64,000 nt of DNA from SHVZ01 sp044223515 (lineage in GTDB: Bacteria > Pseudomonadota > Alphaproteobacteria > SHVZ01): the NCBI GenBank assembly GCA_044223515.1, contig JBGALV010000007.1:16012-80011 (forward strand). The letters run 5' to 3'. Position numbers and translations under genes: made by a program. Each line of letters opens with the position of its first letter. The first letter of the stretch is position 1. This document shows positions 40,941 through 49,893 of the stretch, one piece after another. The notes under the pieces are model-generated. The model was not told where the DNA came from. It ran no database searches and saw nothing but the letters and a program-made list of their open reading frames with translations.

Positions 40941-41116
40941 GAACGCCGTCCATGCATGGACCCGAGTGTAGGAAGGGCGTCACGGCCGACAACCCGTCGG
41001 GCGTTTATCTGAATGCGTTTTCATTTCGCGAGCGCGCGCTAAGTCGCCTGCGCGTGCACGTCAACGCGACCGTCACAGATATGTTGCGGATGCCTGACCC
41101 GTCGCGCTGCGGCGCG

Positions 41117-41842
41117 TCAGGCCTGCGGGCGGAAGCCCTCGGCCAGAACGGCGGAGCGGAAAGCCGTCTCGATCTCGAGCTGCTTCATCTCGGCGCCGAT
41201 GAAGTCGCGGGCCGAAACCACGCCGAGCAGCTTCTCGCCCTCGACGATCGGCATATGGCGGAAGCCGCCGTCGCGCATGCGCCGGAGCGCCACGACCGCC
41301 GGGTCGCTCGGCTTCATCGTCTCGGGCATCCTGGTCATGACCTCGGCCAAGGTCGTCGTCTCGACGTCGAGCCCGGAGGCGGCGACCCGCTTCACCAGGT
41401 CGCGCTCGGTGAAGATGCCGGCGAGCTTGCCGCCACCCTCGGTGATCAGCACCGCGCCGACCGCACGCTCGGCCATCAGCTTGCAGGCCTGGCGGACGGT
41501 AGCGGTCGGGGCCAGCTTCGCGAGCTTCTGGCGCTTGATGATGTCGGCGATCTTTCGGTTCATGGTCGTCTCCGCATCCTTTGCCGCATCCATGATCGCC
41601 GCGATCGCGCCTTCGGTGGCGTCGACCGACTGGCTTCCCGGAGCGGCGGTCAGTGTCCTCGCGGCAAGCGCTGCGGCGAGCGCGGCGATCATGGTCGCCG
41701 TCTCTTCCTTCGCGCCGGCCTTCAGGATCTTGTCGAGCAAGGCCTTCACGCGCTCCGGGTCGCTGCCGCGGGGAAGCGGCAGCAGGGCGTCGACGACGGC
41801 GCCGTCGGCACGCTCGGTCCGGAAGCGAAGTCTTGCATCCAT
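41117..41842 (-). CDS. CBS-pair domain protein
   Basis: The 241-residue protein carries two CBS motifs in residues ~95-230 (KLAPTATVRQACKLMAERAVGAVLITEGGGKLAGIFTERDLVKRV and MKPSDPAVVALRRMRDGGFRHMPIVEGEKLLGVVSARDF), which bind adenine nucleotides. The N-terminal ~90 residues are Ala-rich and of unknown role. ATG 41563 with GGAG 6 nt upstream is an alternative start giving a compact 148-residue CBS protein. It is divergent from gnd. Confidence 0.82.
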   Translation of the reverse strand: MDARLRFRTERADGAVVDALLPLPRGSDPERVKALLDKILKAGAKEETATMIAALAAALAARTLTAAPGSQSVDATEGAIAAIMDAAKDAETTMNRKIADIIKRQKLAKLAPTATVRQACKLMAERAVGAVLITEGGGKLAGIFTERDLVKRVAASGLDVETTTLAEVMTRMPETMKPSDPAVVALRRMRDGGFRHMPIVEGEKLLGVVSARDFIGAEMKQLEIETAFRSAVLAEGFRPQA

Positions 41843-41989
41843 GGGTGAATTTTCCTGCCGGATCGAGGCTCTCCGCAAGGTGGTTGTCTCGCACTGCGAC
41901 TTCGCAAACGCGATTTCGCAGAGGCGTTTCGCAAGGGCGAAAGCCAGTGTCTTGCGTACGGCACGGATACCGTTTAACCACGATAACGA

Positions 41990-43369
41990 ATGACGACATT
42001 GGGCCTGATCGGCGCCGGCGTGATGGGCCGGGCACTCGCGCAGAACCTCGCCGACCGCGGCGTGACCGTCGTGGTCTACGACCGCGATGCTGCGGCGCGG
42101 TCGCACACGGCCGGGGATGCGCGGCTCGTCGTCGTGCCCAGCCTCGGCGTGATGCTCGGCAAGCTGCCGAAGCCGCGGGCCGTGCTGCTCATGGTCAACG
42201 CCGGCAAGCCGGTCGAATCCGCGATCGCCGATCTGCGGCCGCATCTCGAGCGCGGCGACATCGTCATCGACGGCGGCAATTCCGAATGGCGCGACACGCA
42301 GCGTCGCACCGCCGAACTCGCCAAGGACGGGATCGACTTCGTCGGCCTCGGTGTCTCGGGGGGCGAAGAGGGCGCGCGTCGCGGCCCGGCGATGATGGCG
42401 GGCGGCACCGAAGCCGCCTACCAGCGCATCCGCTCTTGGCTGGAGCCGATCGCCGCGCGCGCCGGCGACGGCAGTGCCTGTGCTGACTGGTTCGGGCCAG
42501 ACGCCGGCGGTCACTTCGTCAAGATGGCGCACAACGCGATCGAGTACGGCGTTATGCAGGCGATCGCCGAAGCGACACAGATCCTGCAGCGCGGCCTCGG
42601 ACTTTCCTATCCTGAGATGAAGAAGGAAGCGGCGGGCTGGGCGGCCGGCAATCGCGCTTCATACCTTCTGGAACTGGCCGAAGACATCCTCGGCCGCAGC
42701 GACGGCGAGACCGGCAAGCCGCTGCTCGACGTGATCTCGGACCGTGCCGGCATGAAGGGCACGGGCAGCTGGGCGATCGAGGCGGCGATGTCATTCGGCG
42801 TCGCCGTGCCGACGCTCGCCGAGGCGGTGTTCGCGCGCACGCTCTCGGGTGCGCCCGAGCGCAAATCCGTCGTTGAAAGCCTCGGCGCGCCGGCGAAGGC
42901 GGGCGACGCGAAGGCGCGCGCCGATCTCGGCGACGCGCTCTTCGCCGCGACGCTCGTCTGCTACGCCCAGGGCTTCCAGCTGATCCGGGCCGGCGCCGCC
43001 GCGCATGGCTGGGTGAAGGATCTCGGCCGCGCCGCGCGCGTCTGGCAGGCCGGCTGCATCCTTAGGGCCAGGTTCCTGACCGACATCACCGCCGCCTATT
43101 CGGCGGAGCCGGAGCTGCCGCATCTGCTGGCGTCGCCCGCTTTCGCCAAGACGATTGCCGCCTGCGAGCCGGCGTGGCGGCGCTCCGTCGCCTTCGCGGC
43201 ATCCCAGGGTATTGCGGCCCCGGTGCTGGCGTCGTCGCTCGCCTATCTGGACGCGATGCGCACGGCGAAGGGCGCGACGTCGATGATCCAGGCGCTGCGC
43301 GACGGCTTCGGCCGCCACGGCTTCGAGCGGGTCGACAAGCCCGGCACCCATCACGCGGACTGGTCGTGA
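41990..43369 (+). CDS. gnd: 6-phosphogluconate dehydrogenase (decarboxylating)
   Basis: The 459-residue enzyme oxidises 6-phosphogluconate to ribulose-5-phosphate in the oxidative pentose phosphate pathway. Motifs are GLIGAGVMGRALAQNLADRG (cofactor), IDGGNSEWRDT, GVSGGEEGARRGPAMMAGG and KMAHNAIEYGVMQ (catalytic Lys/Asn/Glu). YDRD after beta-2 is unusual for the NADP type; the C-terminal HHADWS replaces FHTNW. It runs by GTGA overlap into gluconokinase, so together they take gluconate to pentose phosphate. Confidence 0.94.
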   Translation: MTTLGLIGAGVMGRALAQNLADRGVTVVVYDRDAAARSHTAGDARLVVVPSLGVMLGKLPKPRAVLLMVNAGKPVESAIADLRPHLERGDIVIDGGNSEWRDTQRRTAELAKDGIDFVGLGVSGGEEGARRGPAMMAGGTEAAYQRIRSWLEPIAARAGDGSACADWFGPDAGGHFVKMAHNAIEYGVMQAIAEATQILQRGLGLSYPEMKKEAAGWAAGNRASYLLELAEDILGRSDGETGKPLLDVISDRAGMKGTGSWAIEAAMSFGVAVPTLAEAVFARTLSGAPERKSVVESLGAPAKAGDAKARADLGDALFAATLVCYAQGFQLIRAGAAAHGWVKDLGRAARVWQAGCILRARFLTDITAAYSAEPELPHLLASPAFAKTIAACEPAWRRSVAFAASQGIAAPVLASSLAYLDAMRTAKGATSMIQALRDGFGRHGFERVDKPGTHHADWS

Positions 43370-43860
43370 CGATCAAGGTCGTCGTGCTCATGGGCGTCTC
43401 GGGCTCCGGCAAGACCACGGTCGGCAGGGGCTTCGCCGAGGCGACCGGGTGGACCTTCGAGGAAGGCGACCGCTGGCACCCGCCCGCCAATGTCGAGAAG
43501 ATGCGGCGCGGCGAGCCGCTCGACGACGACGACCGCCGGCCCTGGCTGGATGCGCTCGCCAAGGCGATCGGCGAATGGATCGCCGACGACCGCCCGACCA
43601 TCCTCGCGTGCTCGGCACTCAAGCAGGCCTATCGCGAGCGGCTGTCCGGCGGCAGGACGGAGGTCGCCTTCGCCTATCTCAAAGGCACGCAGGACCTGGT
43701 CGGATCGCGCGTCGCCGCCCGCCGCCACGAGTACATGCCGTCGACCCTGCTGCCGAGCCAGTTCGCGGCCCTGGAAGAACCCACCGGCGCGATCGTGCTC
43801 GACATCTACAAGGCGCCGGCCGAGCTGGTGCGGACGCTGCGCGAGGCCGTCGGCGTTTGA
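43366..43860 (+). CDS. gntK: Gluconokinase
   Basis: The 164-residue kinase has the P-loop GVSGSGKTTVGRG, EGDRWHPPANVEKMRRGEPLDDDDRRPWL (substrate and Mg site), CSALKQAYRERL and QFAALEEP, all typical of GntK. It phosphorylates gluconate to 6-phosphogluconate, the substrate of the preceding gene's enzyme. The start is GTG 43366, overlapping the gnd stop. Confidence 0.94.
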   Translation: MTIKVVVLMGVSGSGKTTVGRGFAEATGWTFEEGDRWHPPANVEKMRRGEPLDDDDRRPWLDALAKAIGEWIADDRPTILACSALKQAYRERLSGGRTEVAFAYLKGTQDLVGSRVAARRHEYMPSTLLPSQFAALEEPTGAIVLDIYKAPAELVRTLREAVGV

Positions 43861-43927
43861 CGCCCGCACGGCCAGCGGGCACGATCCTCGGGTGTCGTCC
43901 TGACGCCTTCGTTCCAGGGAGGAATTC

Positions 43928-45586
43928 ATGTCCGTAGCGCTGAAACTCGCGCCCGGGAGCGCGAGTAGTGACGAGGTGCGCGGCGCGTACTCCGAGGCGA
44001 TCGACAGGCTTTTCGCCCATTGGGACAAGCCGGCGACGCCGGGCGGCATCGTCGCCGTGATCAAGGACGGCAAGGTCGTCCACCAGCGTGCCTATGGCGA
44101 GGCGGTGATCGAGCACGGCATCAAGGCGACGCCGACGACGCGCTATCGCCTGGCCTCCGTCACCAAGCAATTCCTCTGCACCACGGCGCTGATGCTGCAG
44201 GACGAAGGCAAGCTCAAGCTCGACGACAAGATCGCCAAGCACATCCCGGAGCTGAAGCCCTGGGCCAAGACAGTCTCGATCCGCCAGATGCTGACGATGA
44301 CCAGCGGCGTGCGCGACCTCGGCGAGTCGATGACGGTCTCCGGCAGCATGACCACGACGCAGGTCCGCGCCGAGCAGCTGATGGATCTCTCCTGCCGGCT
44401 GGAGACGCTGAACTTTCCGCCGGGCCGCCAGGTCTCCTACTGCAACACCAACTATCGCTTGGTGCAGGTCGCGATCGAGCGGAAGGAGAAGGCGTCGCTC
44501 GGCGAGGTGCTCCGGCGCCGCATCTTCGGTCCGCTCGGCATGACGCACAGCCGTCTCGCCGAGGACCAGACCGAGGTCGATATGGAGATGGCGACCGGCT
44601 ACTGGTTCGATTCTGCCGGCAAGCCACGTCGCGGCGTCTACGGCATGAACTACTCGGGCTCGGGCGGCATCGTCTCGTGCCTCGAGGACATGCTGAAGTG
44701 GCACCAGGCGTTCCGCGACGGTGGGCCGTTCCGCAAAGGTCTGCTGCAGGACCTGCTGCAGCCGGGCAAGCTCACCAACGGCCGCGTGCTCGACTACAAC
44801 CTCGGCCTCACCACCGTGCCCTATCGCGGCTTCAAGACGCTGGGCCACGGCGGCAGCCTGCCGGGCTTCAAGATCCACTTCATGCGGTTCCCCGAGATCG
44901 ATCTCGGCATGATCATCCTCTCCAACCGCGAGGACACGCAGGCCTATCAGCTCTCGCGCCAGATCGGCGGCATCGTGCTCGGCGACCGCGCCAAGCCGGC
45001 GCCGAAGACGCCGGCCGGCATCGAGCGCCTCGTTGGCACCTATGTCGACAAGGCGACCGGCTATTCGCTCGACCTCAAGGTCAAGGACGGCCAGCTCTCC
45101 GCCGCCACGCTCGGCGGCGAGGAGAAGCTGGAGCCATCCGGCGACGGCCGCTTCTCGACCACCGGCGGCCACTTCCTGATCGACATCGGCCCGATCCCGG
45201 AAGGCGCGGGCCGGCCGAAGAAATTCCCCGGCATGCTCGACGGCGGTCTCCCGATGACCTGGGAGCCGGCGCCGATGAAGAAGCCGGGCCCGGCGAAGCT
45301 CAAGGAATACGCCGGCCGCTACACCTGCGCCGAGACCGGCGGCACGCATGAAGTATCGGTCAGGGGCAAGGATCTCGGCATCACGCTCGCGGTCGGCCAT
45401 GCCAATCCGGAGCCGTGGACCAAGATGGAAGCGGTGATGGCGGATACTTTCCGCTATAGCGTGCCGCATATGCAGTGGACGTCGAAGCCGACCGCCCGCT
45501 TCGAGCGCAACCGTTCAGGCAAGGTCACGGCGCTCGTGCTGTCCAGCAACCGTTGTCGCAATCTCGTCTTCAAACGCGTCAAGTAA
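43928..45586 (+). CDS. Serine hydrolase, class C beta-lactamase fold
   Basis: The 552-residue protein has the catalytic triad motifs of the fold: SVTKQF (SxxK), YCN (YxN) and HGGSLPG (KTG-like). A C-terminal extension of ~200 residues (IERLVGTYVDKATGYSLDL and LKEYAGRYTCAETGG) resembles the repeated lipocalin-like DUF3471 modules found in such esterases. There is no signal peptide. It is related to the gene cut by the left window edge. GGAGGAATTC precedes the ATG. The next gene begins 13 bp downstream. Confidence 0.9.
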   Translation: MSVALKLAPGSASSDEVRGAYSEAIDRLFAHWDKPATPGGIVAVIKDGKVVHQRAYGEAVIEHGIKATPTTRYRLASVTKQFLCTTALMLQDEGKLKLDDKIAKHIPELKPWAKTVSIRQMLTMTSGVRDLGESMTVSGSMTTTQVRAEQLMDLSCRLETLNFPPGRQVSYCNTNYRLVQVAIERKEKASLGEVLRRRIFGPLGMTHSRLAEDQTEVDMEMATGYWFDSAGKPRRGVYGMNYSGSGGIVSCLEDMLKWHQAFRDGGPFRKGLLQDLLQPGKLTNGRVLDYNLGLTTVPYRGFKTLGHGGSLPGFKIHFMRFPEIDLGMIILSNREDTQAYQLSRQIGGIVLGDRAKPAPKTPAGIERLVGTYVDKATGYSLDLKVKDGQLSAATLGGEEKLEPSGDGRFSTTGGHFLIDIGPIPEGAGRPKKFPGMLDGGLPMTWEPAPMKKPGPAKLKEYAGRYTCAETGGTHEVSVRGKDLGITLAVGHANPEPWTKMEAVMADTFRYSVPHMQWTSKPTARFERNRSGKVTALVLSSNRCRNLVFKRVK

Positions 45587-45599
45587 GGGGGAGGCCCAC

Positions 45600-46190
45600 A
45601 TGAATCGCGCCAACAATCCGACCAGCGTCGCGCCGCCGATCGGCGCCTACAGCCACTCGGTCGAGATCCCGCCGGGATCTCGGATCCTCTACATCTCGGG
45701 CCAGGTGGGCATGAGCCCCGACGGCGTGCTCAAGGAAGGCGTCGAGGCGCAGACCGAGCAGGTCTGCCGCAACATCGTCGCGATCCTCGAGGCCAACGGC
45801 ATGGGCCTCAAGGACCTGGTTAAGGTGAACTCCTACATCATCAACCCGGGCGACCTCGCCGCCTTCCGTGCGGCGCGCAACCGCGTGTTCGGGGACTTCA
45901 AGCCGGCCTCCACGCTGGCGGTGATCCAGGCGCTGGCCGGCCCGCAATACCTGGTAGAGATCGAGGCGATCGCCGCCCAGGCCGTCGCCGCCCCGCGTGC
46001 CTCGGCCGCGCCTGCCGCGCGCAAGGCGGCGAAGAAGGCTCCGGCCAGGAAGGCAGCCAAGAAGGCAGCCAAGAAGGCGGCGAAGAAAACCGCGAAGAAA
46101 GTCGCGAAGAAAGCCGCAAAGAAGTCGCCGGCCAAGAAGGCCCCGGCCAGGAAAGCCGCCAAGAAGGCGAAGAAGAAGTCGCGCCGCTAG
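45600..46190 (+). CDS. RidA family protein with histone H1-like Lys/Ala-rich tail
   Basis: The 196-residue protein has a RidA/YjgF domain in residues 1-127 (VAPPIGAYSHSVEIPPGSRILYISGQVGM, TEQVCRNIVAILEANGMGL, NRVFGDFKPASTLAVI). Residues 128-196 are a basic tail of AKKA/ARKA repeats like those in bacterial histone H1 proteins. RidA deaminates reactive enamines; here the usual arginine of the active site near the C-terminus (RxxVE) is replaced (YLVEIEAIA), so activity may be lost. The tail suggests DNA or RNA binding. AGGGGGAGG precedes the ATG. Confidence 0.88.
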   Translation: MNRANNPTSVAPPIGAYSHSVEIPPGSRILYISGQVGMSPDGVLKEGVEAQTEQVCRNIVAILEANGMGLKDLVKVNSYIINPGDLAAFRAARNRVFGDFKPASTLAVIQALAGPQYLVEIEAIAAQAVAAPRASAAPAARKAAKKAPARKAAKKAAKKAAKKTAKKVAKKAAKKSPAKKAPARKAAKKAKKKSRR

Positions 46191-46213
46191 ATCGGCGACG
46201 TCGAAACGAAAAG

Positions 46214-46235
46214 GGCCGCTCCTTGAGGAGCGGCC
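46214..46235 (+). terminator. Bidirectional terminator between ridA-type gene and ggt
   Basis: A 9-bp perfect stem GGCCGCTCC/GGAGCGGCC with a TTGA loop has TCTGTTT on the plus side and CTTTTCGTTTC on the minus-strand side. It stands between two convergent genes, 23 bp after one stop and 20 bp from the other. Confidence 0.75.
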
Positions 46236-46255
46236 TCTGTTTCAGCCTGGATCGC

Positions 46256-48067
46256 TCAGCGGCCGATCGCGTAGCCCTGCATGCCGCGCGGGTTGGCGGC
46301 GGCCTTCAAGATGTCGCCGTCCTTGGCCGCGGCCGAGAGGCGGCCTTCGCTCCAGTCCGGACCGACGTCGACGTCGTGGCCGCGCGCCTTCAGGGACTCG
46401 ATCGTCTCCTTGGGGAAGCGGCCCTCCATGACGACCTTTCCGGGCTTTGCGCCGCGCGGATAGAACGAGCTAGGGAAGTGCTCGGTATGGAACGCCGGGC
46501 AGTCGATCGACTGCTGCAGGTTCATGCCGTGATGGGCGTGGTGCAGGAAGAACATGACCTGCCACTGGTCCTGCTGGTCGCCGCCTGGCGTGCCGAACGG
46601 CATGTAGGCCTCGCCGTCGCGGTGCGCGAAGGAGGGCGTCAGCGTCGTCCGCGGCCGCTTGCCGGGCTCGAGCCGGTTCGGCGCCGTGTCGTCGAGCCAG
46701 AACATCTGGCCGCGGGTCGAGAGCGGGAAGCCGAAGCCCGGGATCACCGGCGACGAGGACAGCCAGCCGCCCGACGGCGTCGCCGAAACCATGTTGCCCC
46801 ATTGGTCGATGACGTCGACATGGCAGGTGTCGCCGGCGGCGGCGCCGCGCATGTGCACCGGCTCCTTCTTGTCCTTCGCCATCGTCGGCTCGCCGATGCC
46901 GAGGATCGCGTCGAAGTCCTTCGGGCGGATCTGCGAGGCGGCGAGCGCGTAGTCGACGCGGTTGTCGAATCCCGCGACCTTGCCGGGGCGGAGCTCCAGC
47001 GAGGCGCGGTCGCCGACCAGCTTGGCGCGCTCGGCGTTGTAGGCGTCGCTGAGAAGGTGCTCCATCGGCACCTTCACGAAGTTCGGGTCGCCGTAGAAGG
47101 CCTCGCGGTCGGCGAAGGCGAGCTTCGCCGCTTCCACCACCTTGTGAACGAAGTCGGGGCCGACCGGATCGGTGCCGTCGATGCCGAGATGCTTGAGGAT
47201 GGCCAGCTGCTGCAGGAAGGCCGGGCCCTGGCTCCAGGGGCCGCACTTCATGACATCGTAGCGGCCGTACCTGTAGGAGAGCGGCTCCTCGTATGTCGCC
47301 TGCCACTTCGCCATGTCGTCGCCGGTGAGCACGCCGGCATTGCGTCGGCCGGAGGTGTCCATCGACTCGGTGCGGACGAACTTGTCGATCGTCTCCGCGA
47401 CGAAGCCCTTGTACCAGGCGGCCCGCGCCGCCTCGATCTGCTTCACGCGGTCGCCGCCGGCCGCTTCGGCCTCCTTGATGATCCGCCGGTAGGTGGCGGC
47501 CATGTCGGGATTGCGGAACAGGCTGCCGGTCTTCGGCACGTTGCCGCTCGGGAGATACACCGCGGCCGAGCTCTTCCATTCCTTGGTGAAGAGATCGACC
47601 ACGCCCTCGATCGCCGCCGGGATGCGCGCCACCAGCGGGTATCCCCGCTCGGCCATCGCGATCACCGGCGAGAGCACGTCGCGCACGGTCTTGGTGCCGT
47701 AGTCGCGGAGCATCAGCATCCAGGCATCGAAGGATCCTGGCACGGTCGCGGCGAGGAAGCCGGTGCCCGGCACGATCTCGAGCCCGAGGCTCCTGTAATG
47801 CGCGATCGTCGCCTTGGCCGGCGCCGTGCCCTGGCCGCAGAGAACCCGCGTCGCCTTCTTCTTGGCGTCGTGCAGGATGATCGGCACCTCGCCGCCGGGA
47901 CCGTTCAGATGCGGCTCGACCAGCTGCAGCACGAAGGCGGTGGCGCAGGCCGCGTCGAAGGCGTTGCCGTCCTTCTCGAGGATCGCCATGCCGGTCGCGC
48001 TCGCGAGCCAGTGCGTGGAGGCGACGACGCCGTAGGTGCCGAGGATCTCGGGGCGGGTGGTGAACAT
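46256..48067 (-). CDS. Gamma-glutamyltransferase family protein
   Basis: The 603-residue protein is a full-length GGT-type Ntn hydrolase. The likely self-processing nucleophile is Thr414 in GDTCHVDVIDQWGNMVSATPSGGW. Other markers are LNGPGGEVPIILHD, the late PRTTLTPSFAHRDGEAYMPFGTPGGDQQDQW and HTEHFPSSFYPRGA. The usual TTH is TCH. No signal peptide is visible, unlike periplasmic GGTs, so it may act in the cytoplasm on gamma-glutamyl compounds. It stands alone between convergent and same-strand neighbours. Confidence 0.9.
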   Translation of the reverse strand: MFTTRPEILGTYGVVASTHWLASATGMAILEKDGNAFDAACATAFVLQLVEPHLNGPGGEVPIILHDAKKKATRVLCGQGTAPAKATIAHYRSLGLEIVPGTGFLAATVPGSFDAWMLMLRDYGTKTVRDVLSPVIAMAERGYPLVARIPAAIEGVVDLFTKEWKSSAAVYLPSGNVPKTGSLFRNPDMAATYRRIIKEAEAAGGDRVKQIEAARAAWYKGFVAETIDKFVRTESMDTSGRRNAGVLTGDDMAKWQATYEEPLSYRYGRYDVMKCGPWSQGPAFLQQLAILKHLGIDGTDPVGPDFVHKVVEAAKLAFADREAFYGDPNFVKVPMEHLLSDAYNAERAKLVGDRASLELRPGKVAGFDNRVDYALAASQIRPKDFDAILGIGEPTMAKDKKEPVHMRGAAAGDTCHVDVIDQWGNMVSATPSGGWLSSSPVIPGFGFPLSTRGQMFWLDDTAPNRLEPGKRPRTTLTPSFAHRDGEAYMPFGTPGGDQQDQWQVMFFLHHAHHGMNLQQSIDCPAFHTEHFPSSFYPRGAKPGKVVMEGRFPKETIESLKARGHDVDVGPDWSEGRLSAAAKDGDILKAAANPRGMQGYAIGR

Positions 48068-48205
48068 GGAGGCTCCCGGGAGGAGAGGGGCGGGAATTTA
48101 AGGGGTACCCTGACGGTCGGGAAGGTTACTCCTTCGCTCCGAGCCCGGCAAACGCCAGGGCGGAACCTCAATCTATGAGGCCGAGTGCAGGGCGCCGTTG
48201 GCGCC

Positions 48206-48784
48206 TCAGAACGACGACATCGGCTCCTTGAGGAACGCGATCTCGTTCTCGGTGCTCTCGCGCCCCAGCGCCACGTTGCGGTGGGGGAAGCGGCCGAAGC
48301 GCTGGATGATCTCCTGGTGCCGGAGCGCATAGGGGACGATGCCGGCACGTGACGGATCGTCCTCGGCCAGCCGCTTGAAGAGGTCGACCGAACGGTCCTG
48401 GTCTGCCAGAAGCTCGCTGTGCTCGAAGGGCAGGTAGAAGAACATGCGCTCGCAGGAGAGGCACTGCATGTCGAAGCCGCGCCCGATCGCGGTCGACGCT
48501 ACCTCGCGCGCCTTGGGATCGGCGGCGAAGGCCTTGGGCGATCCGCGGTAGAGGTTGCGCGGGAACTGGTCCAGCAGGACGACGAGCGCCAGCGCCCCTT
48601 CGCGGTCGCCGAGCCAGCGGTCGAGCTCGCCGCGTGCCGCGGCTTCGGTGGAGCTGAGGAAGTGACGGCGGATCTCGTCGTCGAAGGCCGGATCCTTCTT
48701 GAACCAAGCCTCGCGGAAGGTTCCGCAGATGGCGGTGCCCGGCGCGCCGAACCAGAAGTGGAGAACGTCTTTGACCGTGCTCAT
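48206..48784 (-). CDS. DUF924 family protein
   Basis: The 192-residue protein matches DUF924: VLHFWFGAPGT, WFKKDPAFDDEIRRHF, ALALVVLLDQFPRNLYRGSPKAFAAD, FFYLPFEHSE and RFPHRN. The fold is helical and TPR-like; the biochemical role is unknown. The 138-bp gap to ggt contains nothing recognised. It is divergent from dgcN. Confidence 0.9.
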   Translation of the reverse strand: MSTVKDVLHFWFGAPGTAICGTFREAWFKKDPAFDDEIRRHFLSSTEAAARGELDRWLGDREGALALVVLLDQFPRNLYRGSPKAFAADPKAREVASTAIGRGFDMQCLSCERMFFYLPFEHSELLADQDRSVDLFKRLAEDDPSRAGIVPYALRHQEIIQRFGRFPHRNVALGRESTENEIAFLKEPMSSF

Positions 48785-48894
48785 GGGCGGCGGATCATGC
48801 TACCGGGCGCGGCATCCTGTCCATGCGCTGATGTCTTTCCAATCCGCGAATTTTGGCTAGTATCCGCGCGCATTTCAGCCCTCGGGGGGACCCA

Positions 48895-49893
48895 GTGAAG
48901 ATCAGGCATCCGTACCTTCTGTTCCTCGGCGATGCCGCCGACCAGCTTGCCGCCAAGACCGCCAACGGCGTCAACGTCTGGCGTCCCGACTGGTGCAAGG
49001 GCCAGTTCCGCCTGCCGGGCTGCAAGGCCGACCTCGGCATCCAGGACATGAACATCGCGCAGGCCGCCAAGGCCGGCGTGAAGACCGTGCTGGTGGGTGT
49101 CGCCAACCGCGGCGGCCTCATTCCGCCGGCCTGGGAGAAGCACCTGGTCAAGGCGGTCGAGCTCGGCATGGACGTCGCCAGCGGTCTCCACAACAGCCTG
49201 CACGACCTGCCCAAGCTCGCCGCCGCCGCCAAGGCCAACGGCCGCTCGCTGTTCGACGTCCGCCGCCCGGACCGCGAGTTCCCGGTCGGCAACGGCCTGA
49301 AGCGCACCGGCAAGCGCCTGCTGACCGTCGGCACCGACTGCTCGGTCGGCAAGATGTTCACCTCGCTGGCGCTCGAGAAGGAGATGCGCCGCCGCAAGAT
49401 GGACGCCGACTTCCGCGCCACCGGCCAGACCGGCATCTTCATCGCCGGCCGTGGCGTCTCGATCGACGCCGTGGTCTCCGACTTCATCTCCGGCGCGGTC
49501 GAGTGGCTGGCGCCCGAGAACAAGAAGGACCACTGGGACCTGATCGAGGGCCAGGGCTCTCTGTTCCACGCCTCTTATGCCGGCGTGACGCTGGGATTGA
49601 TCCACGGCTCGCAGCCGGACGCGCTGGTGGTCTGCCACGAGCACGGCCGTGCCCACATGCGCGGCCTTCCGACCTACAAGCATCCGAGCCTGGAAGACTG
49701 CATCGAGCGCAACGTCGAGGCGGCACGCCTGACCAACCCCAAGGCCAAGTGCGTCGGCATCTCGATCAACACCCAGCGTCTGTCCGAGAAGGACGCGGTG
49801 AAGCTGCTGAAGAAGACCGAGGACAAGCTCGGGCTTCCGGCTGTCGATCCGCTCCGGACCGGCGTCGACGCGATCGTCGACGTTCTCCGCTGA
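48895..49893 (+). CDS. dgcN: DUF1611 family D-glutamate N-acetyltransferase DgcN
   Basis: The 332-residue protein is a full DUF1611 member: YLLFLGDAADQLAAKTANGV, VGVANRGGLIPPAW, the P-loop-like VGTDCSVGKMFTSLALEKEM, ATGQTGIFIAGRGVSIDAVVSDF and IEGQGSLFHASYAGVTLGLIHG. With the next gene it forms the DgcN-DgcA pair reported for D-glutamate use, in which DgcN acetylates D-Glu. GTG 48895 has GGGGGGA 4 nt upstream; an earlier frame start at 48853 lacks this. Confidence 0.85.
   Translation: MKIRHPYLLFLGDAADQLAAKTANGVNVWRPDWCKGQFRLPGCKADLGIQDMNIAQAAKAGVKTVLVGVANRGGLIPPAWEKHLVKAVELGMDVASGLHNSLHDLPKLAAAAKANGRSLFDVRRPDREFPVGNGLKRTGKRLLTVGTDCSVGKMFTSLALEKEMRRRKMDADFRATGQTGIFIAGRGVSIDAVVSDFISGAVEWLAPENKKDHWDLIEGQGSLFHASYAGVTLGLIHGSQPDALVVCHEHGRAHMRGLPTYKHPSLEDCIERNVEAARLTNPKAKCVGISINTQRLSEKDAVKLLKKTEDKLGLPAVDPLRTGVDAIVDVLR

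Noticed and set aside
43862..43880. Terminator after gntK
   Set aside because: A 6-bp GCCCGC/GCGGGC hairpin exists but has no T-run, and the next gene follows closely on the same strand; too weak to call.
46020..46180. Possible repeat array or CRISPR-like pattern
   Set aside because: The DNA periodicity simply reflects AKKA/ARKA codons in the tail of the RidA-type gene; no spacers.
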